Position numbers and translations under genes: made by a program. This document shows, piece by piece, positions 1 through 13,849 of a stretch of DNA of 64,000 bases. The notes beneath the pieces are model-generated. The model was not told the origin of the DNA. It saw nothing but the letters and a program-made list of their open reading frames with translations, and did no database searches. Each line of letters opens with the position of its first letter. Positions within the stretch are counted from its first letter, which is position 1. Origin of the DNA: Lethocerus indicus (Eukaryota; Arthropoda; Insecta; Hemiptera; Belostomatidae). The stretch lies in assembly GCA_019843655.1 (NCBI GenBank), contig JACDQD010000001.1, positions 41,422,230 to 41,486,229 of the forward strand, given 5' to 3'.

Positions 1-3000
1 TTAGTAGCAATGCCCACAGTAAAATTGTGATATTATTTATATTTACAATATGTATAACTTAATTTAGAACGCAGTTTCGTGTAAATAAAGGCATTAAGAT
101 AGCATTTTCATATATAACTTGTTGACGGAAAGAAGACAGCCGGGACGTGACGACAATGAATAAAATGAGCTGTTAACCGTCTCCCCATAAATAAACCCCA
201 GAGCTCTCTTCCCTCTAAAACCGGTCTTGTGATATCGATCAGACTTCACAAGATAACGTAAATCTGTTAGAAACCCTAATTTACAGGATGAAAACATAAT
301 TCCAGAAAAAAAAATAAATGGCGTAGATTAAAGCAACGTTATCAGGAATAAATATTAATGTTACGAAACAATTTAACGTCGGTAATAACCATGATTTGTT
401 CACCGTGGTTAATAATCGTATTATCAGATTATATCTTGCCGATATTAGAGCTTCACGGCTTCCCGCCACAATGAGTAGCGAGGTCAATACATTAAGGATC
501 ATCTCGCGGTCGACATAACTGCGCTATTGCTGAGATTCTTTGTATTCCGGAAGAACGGTCACATTCCAAACCGTCGAGGGCCCGAATAAGTTCCGTGGGA
601 ATACGATATTTAGGAAAGCTTATTTTCGAAATGATATTGTGAAGTGTTAAAGTGAATCGTGGGCAGAAAATAAAACAACTTCATTTTAATGTTCGCTTTG
701 AAAAGGGCGTGAGGTCAGGAGTGTCTTTTATAGAGCATTACTCTTGCAACGGCTTTCTGTCAACTCACGCTTGTTGCCTCCTAAAATATACGGCTTAAGT
801 TAGGGATTTCAGCTGCCGGCGTCCTGTCTCGTTACTCTTTGAATGCGGACAGAGGAACTCTAGAGGGGAACAGAAAATAGCACGGCCGATCAATGGCGGA
901 GGGGAAAGGGGGCGGAGTGTATGATTACATCCCTCCTTATGTATTAGCTATATCAACATTTGATCGTGAATGGCTAGCTAAAAAATGTCAAGCCGATAAC
1001 CATAAATGTTGTCGTCTTTTCTTATACAGCGCAACAGATGTCTTGTGACCGACCTGTCATGGGCTTTATTGTTATTTATTTTTTTATATATTTTTTGTTA
1101 GTCTCGGATCTTTTATGAAAGTTAGCAACTGTTCTATTGTTTTTATGTTATTTTGTTATCGTTTAGTAATAAATATAGGTGCGTCATTTAGGATGACTTC
1201 CTGGTGTTTGTAACTTTTGGAGTATTTTATTGATCTTTTTCAATTTATTGTTCGTAATTTTTCCCCATTTTGTTTTGTTTTCCTGTCGCTATTTTTTTGT
1301 TATATTTTATTTTCGCGCCTGTTAATTAAGGAATACCAGGCAAAAAAATATTACATTCAAAATTATTTGCACTTTTATATTTAAAATTCAAAAGCACTTT
1401 AGTGGTTGTTGAAGTTACGTTTATTTTTATTTGGGTTCCCGAATAAATTGTTCTAGTCATTATTCGATCGTCGAGGATTTATTACAGGGTAAGTGGAGGC
1501 TTTTGATAGGACGGCGTTAAATACGAATTCGAGTTCCTCAATTGTATATCGTCCGATATTCCAAACCCGTCGTGCGGCCGGAAACGAACGGAATTCGATC
1601 ACCAATCCGCATAAATAATCGTATACCTCCTGTTCGGACGATTTTATCACTCCCGCGGTCCCTGATATTTCAACGACGGTTTCGGGCCTCATTGTGTTGT
1701 GAACCGAATAAAGGGAGGGTAACGTTCGGGTGGTGGTTTTAGGGTTAATAGTGGTGGCCGCACTAGTATTATTGAAGGCCTCGTCACTACACGGAACCGC
1801 GCCCCGCCCAAAACTGATTTATATTCGGCCGATATTCCTATGAATATGATTCCTAATTAAAATTTCGCCAACGGACAGTGGGCCCCGAGCGGGCAATATA
1901 TTTTAAGGGCCTATTATCGCCTATTCACTAGCTCGATAATGCCGGAGGAATGAAATTAAAATGTTCGCATAACTACGATCGCGTTTCCCCTCTCTCGGTT
2001 TACCGGCCACAGCTCGCATTGACGGGCACCCCCTCTTTCAGTATCAACGGGTAAACTCTTCCCAGCGCTACTGAACGAAAATAGGCGACTACCCAATATC
2101 ACAAACCTTTCTTTATCTGTTTTCTTGATTTCCGTTTTCTTTGTACGAGATATCTTATGCTCTACTTTTTTTATTTTATAAGTCCATTGTTAGTCTTGTA
2201 TTCTATACGAAGTCGGTGATTTTTATCGAGCTCAGGCTAACTGTAAATATTGTTATTTGTATACTATCCTGTATTATAAAGTTCCGCGGTTAGTATGCTG
2301 TATGCGTTTGGTAATTTGTGTTCGGTTTTCTTTTATCGCTAACGGAAATCTACGTACAGCGGCGAGAAGACGGCCGGCTACCAGACGAGTGAGAAAAGAT
2401 GGAAAATCGGCGACGGTATATTCGGAACTTTGCGGAGCTCTCCCCTCTTCTTGTCCACCGAATCTAATTTTCACTCCCCCCCCCGCCCAGCCGGAGCTAA
2501 TTTTGTCAAACCGTTTTCTACCTTCATTGTTTTCCCGTCGGTCCCTAAGTAGTCGAAAAACGGCGCCGATGTTCGAGCGGAAAATAGTCGGTCCCGAATT
2601 TTCAAGGGACGACGCCCGACGACCACTTTATTTATAAATTCGTTTCGGGACCTTCTCGTCTTACATTCTGTGGGCCCCGGTTTTTCGATTTTAAATTATC
2701 TCAAACAGGAATACGGAGTTATAGTGAGGGGATTTTAGTTTTCGCCGCGTTATCGAATGCCACGGCGGGCCGTGGAACAATGTTTACCGGATTAGAAATC
2801 TGGGCCTAACCTATTTGGCAGAGGCGGGAAGGTCGCCGCGCGTCCCGGCCGTCGTTAAAATGCCCCCTTCTTCGTAGTTTACGATCGTTTTTAACTTTTT
2901 AATTGTCGGACAGCAAAACATATCGCCGCCGTCTTACGGCTTCATTATTAGACGCGTGCCGATTTCAATTCGCGTAAACTTATCCGATCGAAGTCCGGGT

Positions 3001-6000
3001 TGTCGGTTCTTGAACAATGAAATTTATGACCTTAAATATGAAAATATGTAGGGTTAAAAATTGAAGAATTTTGAATTTCGTCCGAAGAAAATCGTTCACT
3101 TGAAGCCCATTTTTGAGAAAACGTTTATTTTATAGCATTAAAATACGAACGAATATACGAATATTTCTCTCTAATTTTTAAGAGAGATTTATTAACTATA
3201 AATTAATGCGAAATTAATTTATCAATATTTAATTTCAGCGAAAACCTTTGTTGAAACTTGAAATTCTTTCCCGGTTGAAATATAATTTTCGTTACCCCGA
3301 AGTGAGATTCCATGAATAGCACGAACAGTTTAGTGATGCCTTCTGACACGATTGATTCACACTTATTATTTTATTAACACTTATTTATAAACCACCGAGT
3401 GTTGAAAAACATGAATACAAAAATCTATTTTTATCTAGTGTCCACTGTTCGCCGCACTTCGAATTGATCAAAAGAATCCAACTCCGGACTTCACAAGTTA
3501 TATTTAAGCCGTCCTAAGAATTTCGTTACGATAGAATTATGAAGACACAACTAAAAAATATATAATAATAATGAGTCATTTAAATTAAACACAATTTTTT
3601 TGTTTACAAATTCCACACAAATTGAGTGACCTCCTTGTTAAAGGTGTAGGTAAAGGTGTATAGTCGAAAACCATAAATAAGAGGCACGTGCTGAACGTAA
3701 AGTGTTAAACGATAACAGGAGTAAGGAGAGGAAATAACGAATGGAAGCAAGGTCGGTCATAAACCCAAAATAGTTTTTGAGTATAACTCAACGCCCAGTT
3801 GATTTTAACCAACCCCCGCCAGTGCAAGAATTCACTGTACCGCATAACATTATGGGTTATGACGCCTGATTTTATCACTGTCTTCCTACAATCCGCTATT
3901 AAGAATGCAGACGAATGAATCCTCATTTTAAGGAATGTTTGAATATATATCCAACGAAATTATGGGAAAATATGTTACTTCGGTATTTCTATATTCTCTT
4001 ATTCTAGTACATTTTAGCTCATTCCAGCAAATTATACTACATTCTACTCCAGCGCATTCCAGCGAATTCCAGCGCTTTTGAGCTCATTCAGCTCCATATA
4101 GCATTTTATTCTATGGAATAATTGTAGGCTTCCAGTTGCGCCAGACTCGATTAAACGCTCTTTATTATGTCTACTGTTTTTATTATGTTAATACACAATG
4201 CAGATGTAAATTCCTACTGTATTGTACTATATGTGAGTATTGTTACAGACGAATGTCGTCATAATAGCGAGACGGATGAATGAATATGTTGAAGTTATTT
4301 AAAAAAGGAATTTCAAGTGGAGGATGAGCGGTGTCGTTAGAGCGAGACATGCTACGCGTTGTCACAACCTCTTCGCTAGCGGACATCAGGTACGTGCCTT
4401 GACAGCCACGTATTAAATAACGGGGCTCCATTTAAGGGAGAAAAATGTACCTAGGCTGTCGACAGCGGCGAATGAATCGCCCGATTCCAACGTCCTACTT
4501 ACATGACATATCAAATGCCCTGTCCCATACCTGTACACCTATACTTCGAATTCGTATTACTATATAAAGAAATAAAATTATAACATCCCTTTTCTCTTTT
4601 GATTGCGCCGTTTGATGTGTATCCAGAGATGTCCTGGATGCTACGCAAAGAAATCTTTGGAGATATTGTTAGAGCGCATACAAAAAACCTGATCATATCT
4701 CGAACGTACCAGTCTTTATCAAACGTTATTTAAAATCGACAATATTGTATCTAATAATTCAATAATCACTTTTTGCCGAAGACAATGCGCGTTCAAGTCG
4801 AACAACAAAGGTAATTGCGGATAACATGTAAAACCTAATTGCATTGTTAACTCTTAATTTGGTATTATTGCACCCGACTACAGCTTTGTATAATCCTGGA
4901 AGAAACAAATCCTCCTGAAGTACTCGCATCCGCAAGATGTCAAAGACGGTTTTTCGCAAATTGTCTTTTACGGATTTAAATTCGGCCGCAGTTCAGCTCA
5001 AACAGGTCGGACTATCAAAGTTTGGGGCGAAGATAGTGCCAATTAATGCACCGTTTAGCACTCGTTTCAAAAATTCAAGCTTCGTGGATGGACAGCTTCT
5101 TCATTAATCAAGAAATTACTCAGAACGCCTTCTAAGATTTAACATGCAGGAATCCAGACTTTTATGCAACTGGGGTAAATAAACTTGTTCTTTGGCAAAA
5201 ACATATCGATTCTGCCGGTTCTTATTTCGATTAACAAATTTGAGTTTAAGTTTAGTTAAGGAATTTGAAACCTAACGCTCAAAAGACTGTATTATTTCCG
5301 CAACAACCTAATATTTGTCGCTTGTAATATTTTTTTCACCCACAAAACACGGACTTATTTCTTCGTTGTAACGGTGCCGGGTTACATATATTTCTTGAAA
5401 TTGGTGCCAGGTGGGAGCGAGTAACGTGTGGGAGTGGCACTCCCGGCTTGAACAATGCGCGCCCACACCCAACGTCCCACTGAACAGCTCATTACTCCTC
5501 CCTGGGGAGGATTCCGATTTGGCCGAAAATTATATTTTTGAAATGAGAGAAGAAGAAAAAATACGGTTCGAGCCATTTTTTTTTTATCCCGGTGAGGTTT
5601 TGCTATTTTTCTCAGTCAGTAACGTCAGAGTGAGGACACAGGAGATGAAGCGTACCACTGCACTGTCATAGCAGATATATACAGAACAATACAGAGAAAT
5701 ATAAACAATCACATACGGGAGTGAGAATATATTTTAATGGTAGCTCCAAGTCCTAACCCTCGATTGGAAACGTTTCCAAAATTGATTGGAAATCAAAGTT
5801 TAACCGAACAATAAACACGAGTCCGCAATTTATGACGGATGAGAAAATTTGACCTAGTATTAAGTCTTTACAGAAATAAATATGGTCATACAGTTACAAA
5901 TTTGCCGGGGCTAACTGTACGGACGGCCTATCACTATGTATATATTTCTATAACATAGAAATGTATACACTTAAATAAAAATAGAAATGTAGGAACCAGT

Positions 6001-8307
6001 GTTATAAGAACCATAAAACCAGCCACAATCTTTTTCATGAAAAATTAACGTTGTGACCAGTTTATTGAGTCGGGAAATATCGTTCAGAAAACCCCAGTTC
6101 TGGAGAAATCGAAACCACCTCAAGATAAATAAGCGAAGCCCGGTTTTTATAATCGATGTGCCGGAAGATACTTACCGGAGATAAAATAATAAATAAATAA
6201 ACAAAAAATTAAGTAATAACTAAAAGTACCGCAGGTAAAATATAACATCCAGTCGTGGATAGCATCGCTAATTGCGAATGGTCCGGCTATACGAAGATTA
6301 AATCCCCAACGAGCTTCGCTTTTGTTGAACAGTGAAACAGATTTTAGATCTCGTTATTAATAATAATAATTCCGTATTATTTTGATCCAAAAATGTTGTG
6401 AAAACCTAACTGGGGAACGGTCGGCCGTATTCAACGTTGAATAAACGAAAACGATTATAGGCTATAATAGGAATATTTTATTAATATTATTTAAAGCATT
6501 TTCGTCATTTTTCTAATATAATTTTTCATTATTAGTAAAGCATTATATACAATGGGATTATTATACTTTTTTAAATCGTATTTTCATTTTCTGTGCTTTA
6601 AACCCAGTGCTAAAAACGGCTGTCGCACCAGTTTTTTTTTGCATTAGGGCAGTTTATTAATCGCTCCTAGAGAATGCGACCGGTGAAGTCGACGGGAGGC
6701 GGAAAGAATTGCGAAACGCGATTAGCCGCGAATTAAAAATCGTCCCGAGTCCGCCAAACTCATGTCCCGGGCGTTTAATCATTAATGAAAACTAATCTGC
6801 CGTCTTATAAGGGGCGCCGACAGCGCGCTCCAGTCGGCATTACAAACAGCGCATTACCATCGTTCGTTGGCCCTCGCCTCCTTCTCATTGTCCTCAACGC
6901 TCTTGTAATTGTTTATCGACTAATGATCCTTTAAACGGGGTACGATTGCCGTCCGATGCCTTCGATCATTTTAACGCTTCGGGCTGTTCATATCGACAGA
7001 ACTGACGATGCACGATAATAGGGGGTCGCAATTCTGAAATACCGAGAACGCCCTTTTAATACGTTTTTAATTTGAAACGGCTTTACGCTCGAGAATTAAA
7101 AAATAAATAATCGAAAATCTCTATTATGCGGTATATCTCACCGCACAAATTAAGGTTTTGAAAGCCCGGTAAATCGACGAATAAACTGGAAGGAATTGTC
7201 CGTTTGTTAGAATGCAAGTTTTGAAATTTGAATTCGAACGTCTGTCGGACTGGGAGGATAGCGGGGGCTGTGGCGATTTTTTTCGGGGGCGGCTAGTTTT
7301 TACAGTTAGTCGCCGGTCACTTGGCAGGGCCCAAGTGGAACGGCTCACGGCGGATCCCACATAACTCCGGACGCCGTCCACATCTTAATGCCCCCAGTCC
7401 CCGTTTCAAAACGACCGTTCACGGGCGAATTTCTCACGGTGCGCGCTACCGACGCAGCGTACGCCGCACCGAGGAAGAAAAGAAACAACAGAAAAATATC
7501 GATCCGAAATACAAATAAAATCGATTAATAAACGAATATCGAGTGAATAGGCGGACTTATATTCGCCACCCTCTATTACGGAAAGTGCCTTCACTTTGTG
7601 GCGTCTCTATCGATGGATATGAAGACATTCCACGATTATACCTCTAACCACATTGTCGATTGGTTAGCCCGCCCCATTAATTTGGAGAGGGGGTGTTGAT
7701 GAATCACCCTCATCCCGGATTTCTCCGCTACTCAGTCGTCATAAGTACGTTAGGAATAATTAAAAAAAGAAAATAATAAAATATCTTCGTAAATTAATAA
7801 CCGAATAAGGCCGAGTCGTGCGGACTTTTACAATATTAACGTACCTTGCAATTCTATTACGAAGTTCAATATTTATCTGTAAAATAGTTTAGACCTAATT
7901 TAAATAAATAGCGTAAGAGATTTTATTAATAGAAGAACAATAAAGATGCTAAAATCACAATCTCATATATATACCTATTTCTCGTATAAATTTTATCGTT
8001 TAATTCCTAAATCATCGCTTTCCTTCCGCACACATTTAATTATTATTATTCCAAACATTGTGCATTAGCAAATTGATGTGTTTGGAGCTGTTCACCGAAC
8101 GGATCGGTCGTGGCTTATATATGACAACAGAGATAAACCCTATATAAATACCAATAGATTTATAAATAGACAGTCTGGTCGCTTGGAACGAGAGGAGTTG
8201 GGGAGCAATTTAGTCTCTGCCGTCTCCCCGGCTTTATAGCCTTCTTCCTTCGAGGATTCCCGGATGGAATTATCAAGGAAAACATTTCTGTGTCTCCACG
8301 GAAACAC

Positions 8308-8310
<3 letters not shown>
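1..8310. other. Intergenic, no supported feature
   Basis: Short random frames only, none over 126 codons and none with a recognisable motif. GC-rich and AT-rich patches alternate. Around 4,015-4,100 there is a weak repetition of ATTCCAGCG-like words. I see no RNA gene, terminal repeats or coding exon. Confidence 0.6.

Positions 8311-8392
<82 letters not shown>
8311..8392. repeat. Microsatellite (TC)18(TA)23
   Basis: An uninterrupted compound dinucleotide tract. The minus-strand frame through it yields only Arg-Glu and Ile-Tyr repeats and is not a gene. Confidence 0.98.
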
Positions 8393-8397
<5 letters not shown>

Positions 8398-8813
8398 GTT
8401 TCGATACCCGATGCCGTGAGACTAAAGGTGAAAGGATTTCATCTTCGGGTAAACTCTCTTCGGGTCTGAGAAAATTCAGAATAAAACAATAAAAAGTGTT
8501 TAACAAATATGAAGACGAGTGCGGACAGGGTTAGCGAGCCCTGGTCAGTCTAACGCTCGAACGCGGAAGATAAATAGAAGTTTAATAGAAGCCATTATAC
8601 TCGAGATCGTAAAGTACCAAGGGTAAGGCGCAAGGAGAATCTCTGAACCACAAGAGCCTTTCTAAAATAATAAAGATTGACCTTAGCGGTGAAATAGTGC
8701 CCGATAGCGGTTCCACGCTCAGGGAGCCGATTGTAAAGTCGGAGGAGCTTTCGAGTTCAGCTGGTCCCACCCTGGCACAGTTCTACAAACAACAAGTACA
8801 TTTTGACATTTAT

Positions 8814-8914
8814 GCTCGGGGTGTTGAAAATCCCTTATATTTTCGTAATTAGTTAGTCCTATATATTTTAAGAATTTTCTATCTTCTCTATTGTTCCGGG
8901 GGTCAACATTACCT
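8814..8914 (+). repeat. Dispersed repeat pair, copy 1
   Basis: About 100 bp similar to 10,525-10,625. Shared words are AAATCCCTTATATTTTC, AGTCCTATATATNTT and ATTGTTCCGGG/ATTGTTTCGGG. Family unknown. Confidence 0.75.
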
Positions 8915-10524
8915 AATTTAAACGGTAAATAAATCGCGTCGGGTATCACGTCCGATCCGGTATCACCGAATTCGGTTGAACGCCGTTTAAATAGGAAGAG
9001 CGGTCCTCGGGCCGGAATTCCCATAAAAAAACCATTCCGTTTATTTTTACGTCCACCGATAGAAAGAAAAGGGAAAAATAAAAAGCGAAGAAAAATATCG
9101 TACGAACCACCCCATAATGATATAATATAATAGGCGCGCGTACGCCGAAGTCGGAAAGAATAGTAAAACAAAAGTAGAAAAACATAGAAATAATCGGCGT
9201 TTCCGAACAGAAAAAGGTCCGAACTGGGATTCTCATGGGCCGGTGGAGGTTCTATAAAATATTCCGATGGAATATCCTCGAAATACCACCGAGGGAATAC
9301 TAATCGGACTCGGAGTGAACGACCTTTTCCCGACTGTTTTTTTTTTATGAAAAAAAACCTTTTCTATTTCTCAAATTTTGTTAGACATTTACGGTAGGGG
9401 GCGCCCGGTAAATATTTATGTAAACGGTAAAACGGTACCTTGGATTCTTCGTGGAAGACAGCGCATGGAGAAATATGGACATTAATAATAGCGACCTCAG
9501 CTCGAGGCTTGCAAACCCATTGTTTATAAAGATTTCCTATCCATTCTTTTTACCACTCAATATATGTATGCACAATATATACATACATACATATATGTAT
9601 AAATAATCAAATCTACCCATATCTCCGATAAAGAGACCTTTTTTATCTTGAAATTCTGACGAATTACAAGAGCCAGAACAAAAAGTGTAGTTTTGCCATA
9701 AAACAGGCGACCTATTACTAATGCATTCCTAACTCCTGTAATAATTATCGGGAACTAATGGTTAAAAATTGAACCATTCTGTAAAGCTACAAAGCTATGA
9801 CGCTTCGGACGCTCCAACAAATATTTCAATAATAAGAGGGTTTTTCATACATTTCGCCCAGGTAAACATTTTTCTGAACTCTATTATACTTCTATAAATA
9901 GTAATATAATTGTAAAAAGATTCAAACAAATACAAAATATATAATATATACATATATGAATCGGTATTAAAATAATTCAGTTATTTAAGATGTAGTAAAA
10001 TAAGAAATGTGCGCGCGGACGTTTTAAATGCAAGGTAGTGATTAACACTCCACGGGAACTCATTAAAAAAGTAAGTGTAAACATTAAGTCGAAACCATTA
10101 AAGGCATACATATTGGATTTCTTCCATAACGGTTGCTGTATATAGGCAGTTTCGCACTTAAAACAGATTACTTTCGTGTTTCTCCGCCTGTGAATTACAG
10201 GAGATGATAGTAATTACGGTATTTTGTCACGGCAGGTGCCGCGTTCATTCTGGAGATTGCGCGCTTGACGACGGCTCAATCTTTCTTCGTGTTCCTCAAA
10301 GCCCCACTATTAAACGCTCTTAAACTCGGATATAGTGGTGTGGCGCGGGCGAGGGGGGGAATTTGCCTGTCGCTTTAGGTCACGAATAACGATTAAGCAT
10401 AGCCATTCTATTTAACAATCGCGGCATTCAGAGTTCATCATCAGAACTTGCGTTTTTTGTTTCCATTGTCTGACTTTTTTAAAACTATTTATATTTATAG
10501 CCAATCGTGCATGGCTGCCGTGCG

Positions 10525-10625
10525 CTTGGGATGATGGAAATCCCTTATATTTTCTCAATCAGTCCTGTATATATCTTGGGAATTTTTTTATCTTGTCCAT
10601 TGTTTCGGGATCACCTCAGTCACCT
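10525..10625 (+). repeat. Dispersed repeat pair, copy 2
   Basis: The partner of 8,814-8,914 in the same orientation, with a few small indels. No coding potential is seen in either copy. Confidence 0.75.
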
Positions 10626-13494
10626 TCCGTAAGTAGATAAGTGAACGCTTTGTATATTGTCCCACCGATTTAATTACGCCGTTCCGTCGAATTCATCGTA
10701 CTGTAAATAACCTAATTTAATTTGCCGCATTAATAGAATGTAAATTATGTACATACTCGTGTCGCACATACATTAATGAGACATATATAAATTGGGTAAA
10801 AACGTAGATCACGCACGATAGCGTTCCCCCACTTCTACATCGTTTTCCCCCCACATTCCTAATGCATTCCCTCCCCCACTCTTTAATAATAATAACCCCT
10901 TAACAACGTAACGATGGCGATATATGTAGCAATATGGTGGATAAGATAAATCGAATGGAGAACATATATCGATATATGATAGCGGTCGATAGTGAGGCGA
11001 AAGTATGTGTACGCGCACCTGCATGTACATTTTCTCTGTTTCCTTCCCCGCACGCGATTTCATTTGCCCCGCAAATTCTTACCACTTTTTTCGCACACGG
11101 CAACCGCTGCGGTAAGAAGTAGCCGGCAACTAGGAGGCTTCTTCGAACCATGATTTTCCCCCGAGGGTGGGACACCAATGGGAGTCTCCTGACAGTTCCT
11201 TACATTCATTTCCCGTCCACAGCGATTGTTTTAAGATAGGCGGTACCGAAATTCAAATTTATATCATCCGACCTGCTATGTATGTAACTCCATTTCTCAT
11301 TGTCTGTCCCGCTCTCGTCGAGAAAGAATGGCCAATTTCTTTATAAAATAGCTGTAGACGGGAACGAATGTACGAAACACGCGTCCAACTGGGAAGACAC
11401 CCTCCTCAGAGTGAAATCATCGGTGGATGAATCCTCGCGGTTACTGGTTACGTCTTACTGGAATAGTTGCGGTATACGGGAATAAAGGCAAGGATTGTTG
11501 AAGTAGTCGATGCGTGACATAGAGCGTAATTAAAATTGTATATAATTGGATATACCGTCGTATAAAAATCGGACGAGCGATGACGTAAAAGCGAAACGTG
11601 TCGGGACGGATGAGGACGGTCGGTCGAATGATCTATTAACGCCTGACCGCGTTGCAAATAGGCCGGGCTACTGAGGACGCGGCCGGGGGCCGTATATCAA
11701 AGCGGGCGGAAAGAGCCGCGCCGATTTGTTTACGGCGCCCACTGTATATGGCGCTCACGTTCCATTTCATTTATGTCCTGTCACCGATCGCTCGGAGCGT
11801 TTAACGCATTTGCATCGGGAAAACGTCCCTTCGGGCACAATCGTTCGGGGGAAATCCACATCGCCTGCCTATCGAGTTCTGTCCTTTAATAGATTTCTTT
11901 GTGTCATAGACTGTATAAATTATAACTTATATTACGGTTATTTTTTTCATATATACAAATTGCCGCTCCTCGGCTACTTTTCCACGTCCCTTACGGTTTG
12001 CCGGCAGGGGGATTCGGGTGGTGAGGATTGAATATGAATATGGGATATCAAAACTAGATGTAGAAGTGGGGGAACTTCTGTGTGCGTTAGATATGACATT
12101 ACCTTTATAAAGAAATATCCTTTATAAAGATTCCGAAGTTTCCTTAAACCGGAGTTGGAGAAGCCGGTTTTACTAAAGAGGCCCGATATCGTCGGTGCCG
12201 GACAGGGCGCGTATTTATAAAAAAAAAAACGAGCGAGAAGAGTGTGCGTGTACCCAAGCGGAAAACGATAACAGACCACCCTTTTTCTACCCGCGTTTAA
12301 TATGTAAGAGGTAAGTAAATTTTAATACGAGTCTCGAATTTGTTCGTTCAAACGGAGAAAAATGCATTAAAAAACCATCGCCCATTCTTAACTAAATTTC
12401 CCCGCCCCCCCGACTTTGGCACGGAGAGCAACACTCCGCCCACTGAATGTGAATAGGATTCTCACATGGGGCACCCTCGCACTCGACCCGCCCCGAATAC
12501 CAATCGAGAAACAGGCTGCGACTCCTAGCCGGCCGCCCTTTTATTCCACGGCTATCTGTCTAGTATCGAACCTAAACATGTTTATTTGGGGGCCGAATAG
12601 ACCGGTATTCGCTGTGTACGAGAGGTCGGCCGATAATACCGCCGATGGCAATGAGACAGTTTTTCTCTATCGGAAAATATATTTAATATAATAATAATAA
12701 CAGCCCCCGTGTGGCCCTTTCAGATTTAGTATAATATTTTGCACGAAGCTTATTTATGAATGTGTTTCACTTCGACAGTTCCGACGGAATTCTATAGGCT
12801 ATGGCGAGAAGCCGACGCGATATTAAATAGGACAATCATCGCTTATCACCTACATGATACATTTAATGTACGAATCTTCTGTCCAGGGCACTTTTCAGTG
12901 GCAAGTCCTACAAAATTCGTCCTGCCAAATAAATAGAAATAATAGTGGTTTGATACTACATACAATCTCGGCGATGATACTAACACTGCGGAAGATTGCA
13001 AGTCATATCTGTTGCCCATCATGATCGGTTGGCATGAGGTCATAAAATTCGTTTCGAATTTTATCGTTTTTTTAATTATATTATCTCCATAACGGTATGT
13101 AAACGCGGCTATACGTGTTAATTATTCTTTTTTGAAACGAATATTCGCCCTAATGAAATTAAAAAAGGTTTGTTTATTGTTTTCGAAACGGTGTTGATTA
13201 TGTAAGCGTAGGAATGGTCAATTTCCGGTTCCGGTAGTGGTGGGAGGAGGGGTCACACTTGACTCAAGTGTGGTCCTTCGCTAGGTTCCCATGTTCAATC
13301 ATTTTTATTATTTCTCTTTTTTTCTTTTTTTTCCTTTAACGTTTCATTAACAATTCCGAAGACGAGAATTCCGAGGTATCTCACATTTCATTTCGTCAAA
13401 ATTAATTAAAATCCTACCTGCGGTAGTTCTTTCTCATTTCGATTCCCCGCGTCCACCCCTACATCGATAAAAGGTGAACAGTACGATCGATGTA

Positions 13495-13849
13495 TTGGGC
13501 TGGCAACTAAATATTTGCGGATTGTTTTACCATTCGCAGGCTATGAGGTACCCACGTACCCAGGCATTGTTCGATACCCATGTACTTTTACTTTTACCTT
13601 TACGAAAATTGAAAAGCAAAATATGACGATAATGTTCGATTTGTTTCACCATGATTCAATTAATGTCAAACAGGTACTATTTATTAAACAGCACGGGGCA
13701 CGTTTGCTGCTGAATGTTTCATATAGTATACCAAGTAATAACATATCGAAAGACCTTACCAGTTCTGAGATATAAACGTGCGTAAAAATACAAATAACCC
13801 CATCTATCGGTGAAAAAAAAACTTACCGCAATTACTTAGTTGCCAGCCA
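13495..13849 (-). mobile_element. Internally deleted mariner element (MITE-like)
   Basis: The element is bounded by TA on both sides (13493-13494 and 13850-13851), the target-site duplication of Tc1/mariner elements. The ends are inverted repeats: TTGGGCTGGCAACTAAATAT at the left, and TGGCTGGCAACTAAGTAAT on the minus strand at the right. The latter is followed by TGCGG, the typical start of many mariner terminal repeats. At 355 bp it is far shorter than the roughly 1.3 kb of a full element. It retains the 5' untranslated part and the first codons of the transposase on the minus strand, then jumps almost directly to the opposite terminal repeat. It is therefore non-autonomous and could move only with transposase supplied elsewhere. 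Confidence 0.9.
13527..13652 (-). pseudogene. Mariner transposase, N-terminal remnant
   Basis: A 41-codon minus-strand frame starts at ATG 13652. Its first 19 residues include HYRHILLFNFRKG, the start of the DNA-binding region in many mariner transposases (consensus RHILLFxFRKG). After about codon 23 the sequence stops resembling transposase and reaches TAA at 13527 next to the left terminal repeat. The helix-turn-helix domains and the DDD/DDE catalytic core are absent, removed by the internal deletion. It cannot be functional as a transposase. Confidence 0.85.

Larger units (their letters stand above)
8393..13494. other. Intergenic with one dispersed repeat pair
   Basis: Apart from the 8.8/10.5 kb repeat pair, nothing recognisable. 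The 150-codon minus-strand frame at 8719-9171 crosses the repeat and has no known domain. Confidence 0.55.

Noticed and set aside
8273..8506. Minus-strand frame with Arg-Glu and Ile-Tyr repeats
   Set aside because: Translation of the (TC)18(TA)23 microsatellite.
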